Assembly: GCA_021740645.1 (NCBI GenBank)
Contig: JAIOZL010000004.1
Location: forward strand, 124,001 to 188,000
Reading direction: 5' to 3'
From: Bacteroidales bacterium
GTDB lineage: Bacteria > Bacteroidota > Bacteroidia > Bacteroidales > JAADJA01
Length of the DNA stretch: 64,000 nucleotides
Position 1 is the stretch's first letter. Every line of letters begins with the position of its first letter. Below the pieces are notes generated by a model, which worked only from the letters and a program-made list of their open reading frames with translations, searched no databases and was not told the origin of the DNA. Positions 54,466 to 62,648 of the stretch are shown piece after piece. The position numbers were made by a program, and so were the translations under genes.

Positions 54466-55140
54466 ATGATAAAAACAGAAAAATTAACAAAAGTATTTAC
54501 GACAGAAGATGTAGAAACCCTCGCCTTAAACGATGTGGATATTCATGTAAAAAAAGGTGAATTTGTGGCAGTGATGGGACCATCTGGTTGCGGAAAATCA
54601 ACCTTGCTTAATATTGTTGGATTGCTTGATAATCCTTCAGGAGGCACATACAGTTTTAATGGAACCGACATTACCCATTTAAAAGAAAAGGACCGCACGC
54701 AGTTTCGCAAAGGCAATATTGGATTTATATTTCAAAGCTTTAATTTGATTGATGAGTTGAATGTTTTTGACAATGTGGAACTTCCCTTAATTTACCTAAA
54801 ACTGAAATCCTCTGAGCGCCGTAAAATGGTTGAAGACGTGCTAAAGCGCATGAAAATTGGACATCGGGCAAAACATTTTCCTCAACAACTTTCGGGCGGA
54901 CAACAACAACGTGTAGCTATTGCCCGCGCCGTAATTGCCAATCCGGGTCTTATCCTTGCCGATGAACCGACCGGAAACCTTGACTCAAAAAATGGGATTG
55001 ACGTGATGAACCTCTTATCCGAACTAAACCAGGAAGGTGCCACAATTATTATGGTAACACATAGCGATCGTGACGCAGGATATGCACACAGAGTAATTAA
55101 TTTGTTCGATGGACAGGTAATTATGGAAAAGTTGAATTAA
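54466..55140 (+). CDS. ABC transporter ATP-binding protein (MacB/LolD type)
   Basis: A 224-residue ATPase. Walker A is GPSGCGKST near residue 39, the signature is LSGGQQQRVAIARAV, and Walker B is [14 protein letters not shown]. It is the first gene of the divergent operon facing the two-component genes, 45 bp before its permease. The predicted sigma-54 element at 54362 should control it. Probably energises the large FtsX-like permeases at 55185 and 57791. Export of a peptide, lipoprotein or antibiotic is plausible, but the substrate is unknown. Confidence 0.94.
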   Translation: MIKTEKLTKVFTTEDVETLALNDVDIHVKKGEFVAVMGPSGCGKSTLLNIVGLLDNPSGGTYSFNGTDITHLKEKDRTQFRKGNIGFIFQSFNLIDELNVFDNVELPLIYLKLKSSERRKMVEDVLKRMKIGHRAKHFPQQLSGGQQQRVAIARAVIANPGLILADEPTGNLDSKNGIDVMNLLSELNQEGATIIMVTHSDRDAGYAHRVINLFDGQVIMEKLN

Positions 55141-55184
55141 TAGCCATTAAACCATTCAAATCAGAAATTCAAAAGCCAGAGCTC

Positions 55185-57542
55185 ATGATCAAAAATTATT
55201 TCAAAATCGCCATAGCCAACCTTTCAAAAAGCAAAGTTTATTCTTTTATTAGTATATCAAGTCTCACCATCGGGTTGGCGGTTTGTATTTTATTGCTATT
55301 GTACGTATCGCACGAATTAAGCTTCGACCGATACCACGAAAAAGCAGATAATATTTATCGATTATGCCAGGAAGAACACCCTTACCAGGCACCTGGTGCT
55401 GGCAGATTATTGGCCAATAATTTACCGGAAATAAAAAACTATGCCCGGATTTTACCCAGGGAAGAAATACTTTTTCAGTATGAAGACGATCGATATAAGG
55501 AAGATTATGTTGCATGGGTGGATGCTGAGCTTTTTGAAATTTTTTCTTTTAAATTTAAACAAGGGAGTGCTGAAAATTCCTTGCAGCAACCCGGAACGGC
55601 TGTAATAAATGAAAAAACTGCCCGCAAATACTTTGGTAATGATAATCCGGTTGGGAAAATATTGAAGGTAGATAATGAATATGACTACAAGATAACCGGC
55701 GTTATTGAAGATATCCCTCAAAATTCCCATTTCACCTTTGATATTTTTATGACCCTGGAAGATGGGGATAAAATGTTTAGTGAAAATTGGATGGAGAATT
55801 GGGGGTGGTGCAATTTCCTGGTTTATTTCGAGATGCAAGAGAATTTTTCTAAACCCGACATGGAAGCCAAGATTAGTAAATTAATGCCAGTGGATCCAAA
55901 CGATCCTGATCCACCATTACCAAAAATGACAATCCAAAACCTAAAAGATATACATCTCTATTCATCTCACTTTTTGGGTGATATTCAGCCTCAAAACAGC
56001 ATTACTTATGTTTTGATCTTTTCAGCCATTGGTCTCCTTATTTTACTCATTGCCAGTTTTAATTATGTAAACCTGCTTACAGCCAATGCAACCACTCGTG
56101 GAACCGAAATAGGCGTTAGAAAAGCATATGGTGCTTCGCGGACTCAACTGGCTATGCAATATGTTTCAGAATCATTTGTGGTGCTTATTATTTCATTATG
56201 CCTTGCCCTGGTTGTTGTTTGGATTGGCTTACCCATATTCAATGAACTTTCCGGTAAAAACCTGTCATTTTCTATACTGGCGAATATCAACATTGTATTA
56301 AGCATTCTGGGCATGGTGGTAATCGTGGGCTTACTGGCAGGATGGTATCCGGCCCTGGTGCTTTCCTCATATAGTCCGGTCAAAGCGCTAAAGTCATCAA
56401 AGAATAATGCAAACGCTAAATTACAATTCAGAAAAATACTTGTGGGTGCACAATTTACCATAGTGATCATTCTAATTGCCTGCGCAACGATTATGTTCCG
56501 TCAAATTAATTTTATCCAAAACAAAGCCCTGGGTTTTGATAAAGAGGCAGTCATTACTACTATTTTTGATTTTGGTGATGAAGCAACATACAATATCCTC
56601 AAACAAGCGCTATTGGGTCAAAGTTATGTCTCCAATGTTTCCGTTGCCAGCCGAATTCCTTCGGGCTCTCTCAGTAATCAAAGCTATGCTTTAGCGGAAG
56701 GGCAAACAGAATATTCCTTGATTCCTTATGTACATGTCACTTACGATTATTTTAAAACCCTGAATATTAAAGCTGCACAAGGGCGATTGTTTTCTGAAGA
56801 ATTGAAAACAGATGTAACAGAATCTGTAATCCTCAACAAGCAGGCTGTAAAAAGCTTGAAAATAGAAGGAAATCCCATTGGGCAAACCCTCGAATGCAGG
56901 TGGCCCATATCTACCCGGCACATTGTAGGTATTATTGAAGATGTTTATTTTGAATCGCTTTACAATAAAATGAAGCCGGCCGTTTTCGTGATACATTACC
57001 CTGATGTCTATCATATGATCGTCAAGGTAAAGCCTTCTGATGTTATTGGCTCAATGAAATCCGTCACCGAAATCTGCCAGGAATATTATCCCGACCAGAT
57101 GATTGAATTTACCTACCTGGATAGTATACTTCAATCGCGCTATGAAAAGGATACAAAAACTTTTCAGTTGATGGGCTATTTTGCTGTCCTGGCCATATTG
57201 CTGGCCTGCATCGGATTAATGGGAATGGCAACCTTTATTTTGGCAAGACGAACCAAAGAAATTGGGATTCGCAAAGTAAACGGAGCCACCATTACTGAAA
57301 TCATACAAATGCTGAACTTAAGTTTTGTAAAATGGATTACTATGGCCTTTGTGATCGCAACACCCATTGCTTATTACGGTATGGAAAAATGGCTGGCTAA
57401 TTTTGCCTATCAAACCCCGCTTAGTTGGTGGATATTTTTACTTTCCGGAATACTAACCATGGCCATCGTATTGCTTACCGTGAGCTGGCTGACATATAGA
57501 GCGGCACGTAGGAATCCGGTTGAAGCTTTAAGATATGAGTAA
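55185..57542 (+). CDS. ABC transporter permease with tandem FtsX/MacB domains
   Basis: 785 residues. A first transmembrane helix (about 20-42) is followed by a MacB_PCD periplasmic domain, an FtsX domain (about 275-420, GTEIGVRKAYGASRTQLAMQYVSESF), a second helix and periplasmic domain, and a C-terminal FtsX domain (about 660-785, [24 protein letters not shown]). It ends in ARRNPVEALRYE. It is the second gene of the divergent operon. It is a clear paralogue of the 57791 permease, with high similarity in the last 60 residues. No periplasmic adaptor or TolC-type gene is present nearby. Confidence 0.93.
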   Translation: MIKNYFKIAIANLSKSKVYSFISISSLTIGLAVCILLLLYVSHELSFDRYHEKADNIYRLCQEEHPYQAPGAGRLLANNLPEIKNYARILPREEILFQYEDDRYKEDYVAWVDAELFEIFSFKFKQGSAENSLQQPGTAVINEKTARKYFGNDNPVGKILKVDNEYDYKITGVIEDIPQNSHFTFDIFMTLEDGDKMFSENWMENWGWCNFLVYFEMQENFSKPDMEAKISKLMPVDPNDPDPPLPKMTIQNLKDIHLYSSHFLGDIQPQNSITYVLIFSAIGLLILLIASFNYVNLLTANATTRGTEIGVRKAYGASRTQLAMQYVSESFVVLIISLCLALVVVWIGLPIFNELSGKNLSFSILANINIVLSILGMVVIVGLLAGWYPALVLSSYSPVKALKSSKNNANAKLQFRKILVGAQFTIVIILIACATIMFRQINFIQNKALGFDKEAVITTIFDFGDEATYNILKQALLGQSYVSNVSVASRIPSGSLSNQSYALAEGQTEYSLIPYVHVTYDYFKTLNIKAAQGRLFSEELKTDVTESVILNKQAVKSLKIEGNPIGQTLECRWPISTRHIVGIIEDVYFESLYNKMKPAVFVIHYPDVYHMIVKVKPSDVIGSMKSVTEICQEYYPDQMIEFTYLDSILQSRYEKDTKTFQLMGYFAVLAILLACIGLMGMATFILARRTKEIGIRKVNGATITEIIQMLNLSFVKWITMAFVIATPIAYYGMEKWLANFAYQTPLSWWIFLLSGILTMAIVLLTVSWLTYRAARRNPVEALRYE

Positions 57543-57790
57543 ATTGAACGAGGAAAACGCGCATATATGCATTTGAGTAAACCAAAAAAATTAATACAAT
57601 ATAGAAAGTCAATTGTGAGCCTTATTCAATGTACGGTTTATAAATTAGTATTGTCCAAAATTTACATCAGCCTTGATTTTGCGCCACCGCTGAAGCTTTA
57701 GCGCACGCGGTTGCTTACTTTGTATCAAGGCAAAGTAAGGCTGAATTAATCATTAGAATAGGATTCAAATTTGTTAACAAAGTACAAACC
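57543..57790. other. Intergenic region between two ABC permease genes
   Basis: A 248-bp gap. It contains the inverted repeat at 57714-57739 described separately, and no dyad or sigma-54-like element of the 54.3/62.5 kb type. I see no convincing -33/-7 promoter, so the second permease may be read from the upstream operon promoter. Confidence 0.55.
57714..57739. repeat. Inverted repeat, possible dispersed REP-like element
   Basis: CTTACTTTG and CAAAGTAAG form a perfect 9-bp stem around TATCAAGG. CCTTGAT at 57671-57677 is complementary to the ATCAAGG in the loop. The motif family (loop 'TATCAAGG', arms of this type) resembles intergenic repeats I know from other Bacteroidota genomes, but I cannot check copies here. 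Confidence 0.55.
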
Positions 57791-60184
57791 ATGATTCAAA
57801 AAAGTATAAAAATTGCCATTCGCCGGTTGGTTACCCTAAAAGCATTTTCTGTGATAAACATTGCCGGAATGGCCATTGCTGTTTCGGTTGGTCTCGCCAT
57901 TCTATTATATACAAGCTTTCATTTCAGTTTCGACAAATACATCCCCGATGGCGAAAACAGCTACCGCCTCATTACGCAATATGGCGACGGTACTTTCAGC
58001 ACCAATACATTTGCCTGTTTCGATGATGTTTTGTCCGATTACCCTGAAGTAAGGGTGCATACGTTCTGTTACGACAATCATAATATTGAAGATGTATTTC
58101 TCGGTGAAAACAAGATAAAGGTAAAAGACGCCCTGTTTGTTAACGACTCCTTTTTTGATTTTTTCGGTGTAAACATGATCCGGGGAAATAAAAGCACCAT
58201 CAATGATCCAAACACCATGATGGTGACACCCACCATGGCAAAAAAGCTTTTTCGGGAAAAGGATGCCATCGGGCAAACGGTTTTGCTAAGGTCTTTCACG
58301 CATAACCAGGATAGTTTAATAAGCTATATAATAACGGGCATCGTTGAACCTTTGCCTGAAGCTTCGCATATTCCTTATGAAATGCTGGTGTCACAATCGG
58401 GGCACTTTACACCAACAGCAAAAGCCGTTAAAACGCGAAAAGTTTTTGGTGGGTTGATCTATGTTAAGCTTTATCCTTCGGCCAATATTAAGGCCCTTGA
58501 AGAAAGTCTGCAAACCAAAGTTGAACCCATTTTGGGGGGGAAGCACGGACCTCCCCTGGACGTTTTTAATCATAAGCTGCAGCCCGTTTACGATATCCAT
58601 ACAAGCCCCGGCCTGAACCAGGAAAAGCAACCTACTGTGCGCCGCTCATCACTCAATATTTTGTTGATGGTGGGCCTGTTGATATTTGTAATCGCTATAT
58701 TGAATTCCGTGATTATGCACATTACAAGAACCACCTTTAACCGAACAACCAACCTCATCATCCGCTTTCACGGTGGAACAAAAATGAACCTTTTTCTTCA
58801 AAACCTTATCGATGTATTTATTTCCGTAATGATCAGTTTCCTGCTGTCATTGTTTGTACTTTCAACGTTCAAGCTATTTCTTGCTGAACTGTTCATGACC
58901 GATTGGAACATCTCATTTAACAAGCTTTGGTTTTGGATTCTTTTTTTCGGTTTGTTCGTGGTCGTAACCGTTATCATTTCCATTCTCAGCTCTCTGAATC
59001 TTCTGCAGGACCTGACCATCCAGAAAGAAGCCAACAAGCAAAAAGGGATGAAGGCAGCTGTTCCCCTGGTCATTTTTCAATTTGTAATGGTCATTGCATT
59101 AATTGGTTTCGCCTTGTTGCTAAACAAACAAATGAATTTTATTGAGAAAAAGGATTTGGGCTACGATAGCGAAAATGTAGTGGTAATAAAAATACCCCAG
59201 CAAAACTCAAAGGTCGGTGTTTTCAGAAACGAGCTTTTACAAATTCCGGGCATCCTCAATGCAGGAACCGCAAGACATTACCCCGGATATCACTTTCAGG
59301 ATATGAACTTTAGCAGTGGAGATCATGCATTTCCTTTTAAATTCGGGCACATCGATCAGGATGCCATCGAGACCTTAAATATAAAAGTGCTGCGGTATTT
59401 TACGGAAGCAGAAAACGAAGCCACCGAGGGCTGGCTGATTAATGAAACTTTTTACGAGCATTTAAAAAGCATCTATACCGACGAACAAATTGCAACAGGG
59501 AATTTTCCTTCCGATGAAAATGCGCAGGCCGAGGATAATTTAATCGATTTTAAAATACTGGGTATTATCGGCGATTTCCATTATGCTTCGCTGCATTCCG
59601 AAATTGAGAACTTTGCCTTTTTTATTCCCGGTCCTGATTCAAGGATTATCCGGTTCGTACTGGCCAGGATTCATCAAAACAAAAGTAGCCAGGTGATTAC
59701 AGCCATGGAGCATAAGTTGTCGCAGATCTATCCGGGTCAACCCGTTAATTATTCCTTTTTGGATGAACAACTCAACAGACAATACGCCTCTGAACAACTA
59801 TTGATGAGGCTTATCAATGCCTTCTCTATATTGGCCATTCTCATTGCCAGTATGGGATTAATGGGATTATCCATCTTCATGACCGAGAAACGATCCAAAG
59901 AAATAGGCATCCGCAAAGTAAACGGATCATCCGTTTCTGAAATCGTACAAATGCTTAACACCGTATTTATAAAATGGGTTGCCCTGGCCTTTATTATCGC
60001 CACACCCATTGTTTATTATGCAGCACAACAATGGTTGCAAAACTTCGCCTACAGAACCCCTATAAGCTGGTGGATTTTTATCCTTGCCGGAATCATAGCT
60101 CTATTGATTGTTATGCTAACCGTAAGCTGGCAAAGTTTTAAAGTAGCACGAAGAAATCCTGTGGAGGCATTGAGGTATGAGTAA
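57791..60184 (+). CDS. ABC transporter permease with tandem FtsX/MacB domains (paralogue)
   Basis: 797 residues with the same layout as the 55185 permease: N-terminal helix (about 20-42), periplasmic domain, a divergent first FtsX domain (about 285-425), a second helix near 435-455, and a C-terminal FtsX domain (about 675-797, KRSKEIGIRKVNGSSVSEIVQMLNTVF, ending ARRNPVEALRYE). The first FtsX half lacks the usual KEIGIRK-like coupling sequence (it reads FNRTTNLIIRFHGGTKMNLF), so it may have lost contact with an ATPase. It is 248 bp after the first permease and most likely belongs to the same exporter system. Confidence 0.9.
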   Translation: MIQKSIKIAIRRLVTLKAFSVINIAGMAIAVSVGLAILLYTSFHFSFDKYIPDGENSYRLITQYGDGTFSTNTFACFDDVLSDYPEVRVHTFCYDNHNIEDVFLGENKIKVKDALFVNDSFFDFFGVNMIRGNKSTINDPNTMMVTPTMAKKLFREKDAIGQTVLLRSFTHNQDSLISYIITGIVEPLPEASHIPYEMLVSQSGHFTPTAKAVKTRKVFGGLIYVKLYPSANIKALEESLQTKVEPILGGKHGPPLDVFNHKLQPVYDIHTSPGLNQEKQPTVRRSSLNILLMVGLLIFVIAILNSVIMHITRTTFNRTTNLIIRFHGGTKMNLFLQNLIDVFISVMISFLLSLFVLSTFKLFLAELFMTDWNISFNKLWFWILFFGLFVVVTVIISILSSLNLLQDLTIQKEANKQKGMKAAVPLVIFQFVMVIALIGFALLLNKQMNFIEKKDLGYDSENVVVIKIPQQNSKVGVFRNELLQIPGILNAGTARHYPGYHFQDMNFSSGDHAFPFKFGHIDQDAIETLNIKVLRYFTEAENEATEGWLINETFYEHLKSIYTDEQIATGNFPSDENAQAEDNLIDFKILGIIGDFHYASLHSEIENFAFFIPGPDSRIIRFVLARIHQNKSSQVITAMEHKLSQIYPGQPVNYSFLDEQLNRQYASEQLLMRLINAFSILAILIASMGLMGLSIFMTEKRSKEIGIRKVNGSSVSEIVQMLNTVFIKWVALAFIIATPIVYYAAQQWLQNFAYRTPISWWIFILAGIIALLIVMLTVSWQSFKVARRNPVEALRYE

Positions 60185-60471
60185 GACTTTAGTTCGAAGT
60201 TCTTCAGGGTTTTGGATTCTGGATTAGTTTCTTGTCATGCTGACAAGGACGACTTTAGGAGGACGCGTTGAAGCATGTGCGAAGGAAATTGTGGTTCTTC
60301 TTAAACCAGTCTATCCTTCGAGAGCCTTCTTGAAGTATATGCGAAAATCAACTGAAGTGCTTCACAAAGCGGTCGTCCTTTGAGATGCTATCCAAATGCA
60401 CAATGCTCACTCAATATGGCCCTCAGGATGAACTTAATTTTATGAAAAAAGGGGCTGCACCTCACCAAGCA
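60185..60471. other. Intergenic region with decayed dispersed-repeat sequence
   Basis: About 290 bp without a credible gene. It holds AAGGACGAC (60245-60253) and its inverted partner GTCGTCCTT (60372-60380), plus short phrases such as gtcatgctgac and ctcaggatgaac that resemble interspersed intergenic repeats of Bacteroidota. No promoter or terminator is clear. Confidence 0.5.
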
Positions 60472-61623
60472 CTAATTATTATTAATATTTAATCGTTTAT
60501 CATATTTTAAAAACCAGTCATACAGCTCCTGTTCGGTGTACACCGACCAATACAATCCATGACCTGCATCGGGCGCTGCTGTGAATATTAAGTCTTTATT
60601 TTCCCCTTTCAATTTATCAACCATCCATTCTGTATCCTCAAATTCTACTACTTTGTCTAATTTTCCGTGAAAAGCCCAGATGGGAATATCCACTAATTTA
60701 TCCGTGTTTTTCATGATGTAATCCATATGGCGGGTAAATCCACTCATAGGTGCAATAGCTGCGAATTTTTCGGGATATTTTATGGCCAGGTACCATGTTC
60801 CTGAACCTCCTAAACTCATTCCTGTCAGATAAATCTTATTTGTATCTATGATGTATTTGGTTGTTATTTCTTCATAAAAATTCTCAAACCAATTGTCAGT
60901 TGACCATCTTTGGTTAACAGGGCACTGTGGTGCCACAATAACAAAAGGGAATTCGCGTCCTCTCCAGATTTGGTCAGGGATACCACAGCAATAAAGCTTC
61001 ATTGTGTCTGTGCCTCTGCTTGAACCTCCGTGCATATAAATGATCAATGGCCACTTTTTTAATGTGTCGTCATAATATGCTTCCGGCGTATAAGATATGT
61101 AATGATAATTTGTGTCTTTTTGATTTTGATTTAGCCCCCTGTCAAAAACCAGTTTATTTTGGATCGATCCATCCTCATTCCACCAGGTACATTCTCCATG
61201 CTTTTGTCCGTTTGAATAATTTTGGATGGATTCCTTTTGACCATTTGCATACCAATATTCATGCAGCCCATGCCGCAGTCCATTTGAATAATTGGCAATG
61301 CTTTCAGGTTCTCCGTTTTTGTACCATGTTTTGAATGCTCCTTCTTTGGTGTTTGTCCTGTAGTTGCACCAAAGGCTTTTTTCTTTTATATGCTTATCAA
61401 ACGAACTGTATGTTCCTTCCATTTGGATCTGATCATTTGGATAGTAATCCCGAACATGATAGATAGAATCTTTATCATCAAATTCAATAATTCGTTTGTA
61501 GATGATGGTGTCCTTATAAGAAATTGGGTAAGGCAAATAAAATGTATCAACCTGCTGGGCTTTTAACGCCCCAGAACAAAGAAAAAATAATATGATGATT
61601 ACACTTTCCTTCATCGCTTTCAA
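60472..61623 (-). CDS. Secreted MORN-repeat/esterase fusion protein
   Basis: 383 residues with a signal peptide (about residues 1-22, ending near ALKAQQ). The N-terminal part (about 60-165) has MORN/YwqK-type repeats (YKNGEPESIANYSNGLRHG, YANGQKESIQNYSNGQKHG, WNEDGSIQNKL). The C-terminal part (about 175-383) is an alpha/beta hydrolase of the PHB-depolymerase/esterase D type with nucleophile Ser270 in TGMSLGG, Asp323 in HGKLDKVV and His355 in DAGHGLYW. It is probably periplasmic or surface exposed. It begins 2 bp after the SDR-like gene on the same strand, so they form an operon. Its substrate is unknown. Confidence 0.83.
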   Translation of the reverse strand: MKAMKESVIIILFFLCSGALKAQQVDTFYLPYPISYKDTIIYKRIIEFDDKDSIYHVRDYYPNDQIQMEGTYSSFDKHIKEKSLWCNYRTNTKEGAFKTWYKNGEPESIANYSNGLRHGLHEYWYANGQKESIQNYSNGQKHGECTWWNEDGSIQNKLVFDRGLNQNQKDTNYHYISYTPEAYYDDTLKKWPLIIYMHGGSSRGTDTMKLYCCGIPDQIWRGREFPFVIVAPQCPVNQRWSTDNWFENFYEEITTKYIIDTNKIYLTGMSLGGSGTWYLAIKYPEKFAAIAPMSGFTRHMDYIMKNTDKLVDIPIWAFHGKLDKVVEFEDTEWMVDKLKGENKDLIFTAAPDAGHGLYWSVYTEQELYDWFLKYDKRLNINNN

Positions 61624-61625
61624 TA

Positions 61626-62360
61626 CTATTGTTTGTGAGCTGTTCCTTTGTTATAGACGACAGGCATCTGTCCCTTCCATTGCTGCCACAATTCATCATT
61701 CGTGATTAGATCGGCCATAAAGTAACCCACATTGATTCGGCTGATTTGCCCATCTTTTAATATACTTCTTGTCGGGGATGGATAAACTTCAATTTCCGAT
61801 GTATTTTCCGCATCAATTAATGACGACGGTCGAACCGCAGTCCATTCGATGGCTTTATCTTTTTGACCAATGACAGTTCTTAGGTATTCTGCTGCCCGTT
61901 CGTTGTCGGGCTGCGGAGGAAGCAGCAATCGAAGCAAGGCAATTATGACTTTTTGGACAAATGGAATTGACTCATTGAGATCACGATTGCGGTTGGCGAC
62001 CGTATTCATGAGAACAAATTTTGTGGATTTCTCAGGTTTATTTGCTTTGATAGCCATACATAAGCGTCGGGTCGCTTCTGTGACAAGCCGGCGAGGGTTG
62101 CCATAAATTCCCTTAAAAGTCAGGTTATGACCCAGACACGAAGCGACTGCATCACAGTCAGCCACATGATCTGCCAACTCTTTGTCGGATAAATCCAGAA
62201 CACTTGCGGAGATCACTGTTATACCCTTATGATTCTTTACGGTGTCAGGTAGTTTTTCCGGTGATCGCACAATCACCTTGACATTTTGTTTACGATTGAG
62301 TAACTCCTCAACCAATCTTATACCTGTGGCACCGCTTGCACCCACTACCAAAATTGTCAT
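61626..62360 (-). CDS. NAD(P)-binding SDR-like protein (NmrA/YwnB type)
   Basis: 244 residues with an N-terminal Rossmann dinucleotide-binding motif, VVGASGATGIRLVEELL, and the following RSPEKL that fits NADP binding. The atypical-SDR character is supported by VASCLGHNLTFKG and the lack of a YxxxK catalytic pair. Members often act as oxidoreductases or regulators. It heads the minus-strand pair with the MORN-esterase gene. A near -7 sequence (TATCTTTA) lies about 30-40 bp upstream. The substrate is unknown. Confidence 0.8.
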   Translation of the reverse strand: MTILVVGASGATGIRLVEELLNRKQNVKVIVRSPEKLPDTVKNHKGITVISASVLDLSDKELADHVADCDAVASCLGHNLTFKGIYGNPRRLVTEATRRLCMAIKANKPEKSTKFVLMNTVANRNRDLNESIPFVQKVIIALLRLLLPPQPDNERAAEYLRTVIGQKDKAIEWTAVRPSSLIDAENTSEIEVYPSPTRSILKDGQISRINVGYFMADLITNDELWQQWKGQMPVVYNKGTAHKQ

Positions 62361-62452
62361 TTTCTTATATTTTAATTACAAAATGAATTTCTAAAGATAA
62401 GAAGAAATAGTAGAATTGAGTACAGAGTAATTGATCGATAAGGGAAGAAGGC

Positions 62453-62469
62453 TGTATATTAAAGATACA
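62453..62469. promoter_or_regulatory. 17-bp dyad, upstream activator-like site 1
   Basis: TGTATATTAAAGATACA, with arms TGTAT/ATACA, starts exactly 22 bp before the stronger dyad. The arrangement matches the pair at 54259 and 54281. Confidence 0.6.
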
Positions 62470-62474
62470 GTTGG

Positions 62475-62491
62475 TGTAAATTATATTTACA
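62475..62491. promoter_or_regulatory. 17-bp dyad, upstream activator-like site 2
   Basis: TGTAAA-TTATA-TTTACA, perfect 6-bp arms. Its centre (62483) is 74 bp upstream of the GG at 62557, the same distance as at the ABC promoter. Confidence 0.75.
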
Positions 62492-62555
62492 CTTATTTTA
62501 TAATCTCCCAAAACATTGGCTCCCAATATTCACCCATTCAGCAATATAACATTAG

Positions 62556-62571
62556 TGGCATAAGGCTTGAA
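62556..62571 (+). promoter_or_regulatory. Sigma-54-like -24/-12 element for the S41 peptidase
   Basis: TGGCATAAGGCTTGAA: GG-N10-GA with GGCAT and CTTGAA. It is identical to the ABC-operon element at 13 of 16 positions. The ATG at 62649 is 78 bp downstream. Confidence 0.7.
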
Positions 62572-62648
62572 CAAGTTAAATATCAAATATTAATTCCATA
62601 CATATAATAATCAACTAAAATCTTAGTTATAAATGTAATTCATTAACA

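Noticed and set aside
57543-57790. Search for a third sigma-54-type promoter before the second permease
   Set aside because: No TGTAAA-N5-TTTACA dyad and no GGCAT...CTTGAA element is present in this gap.
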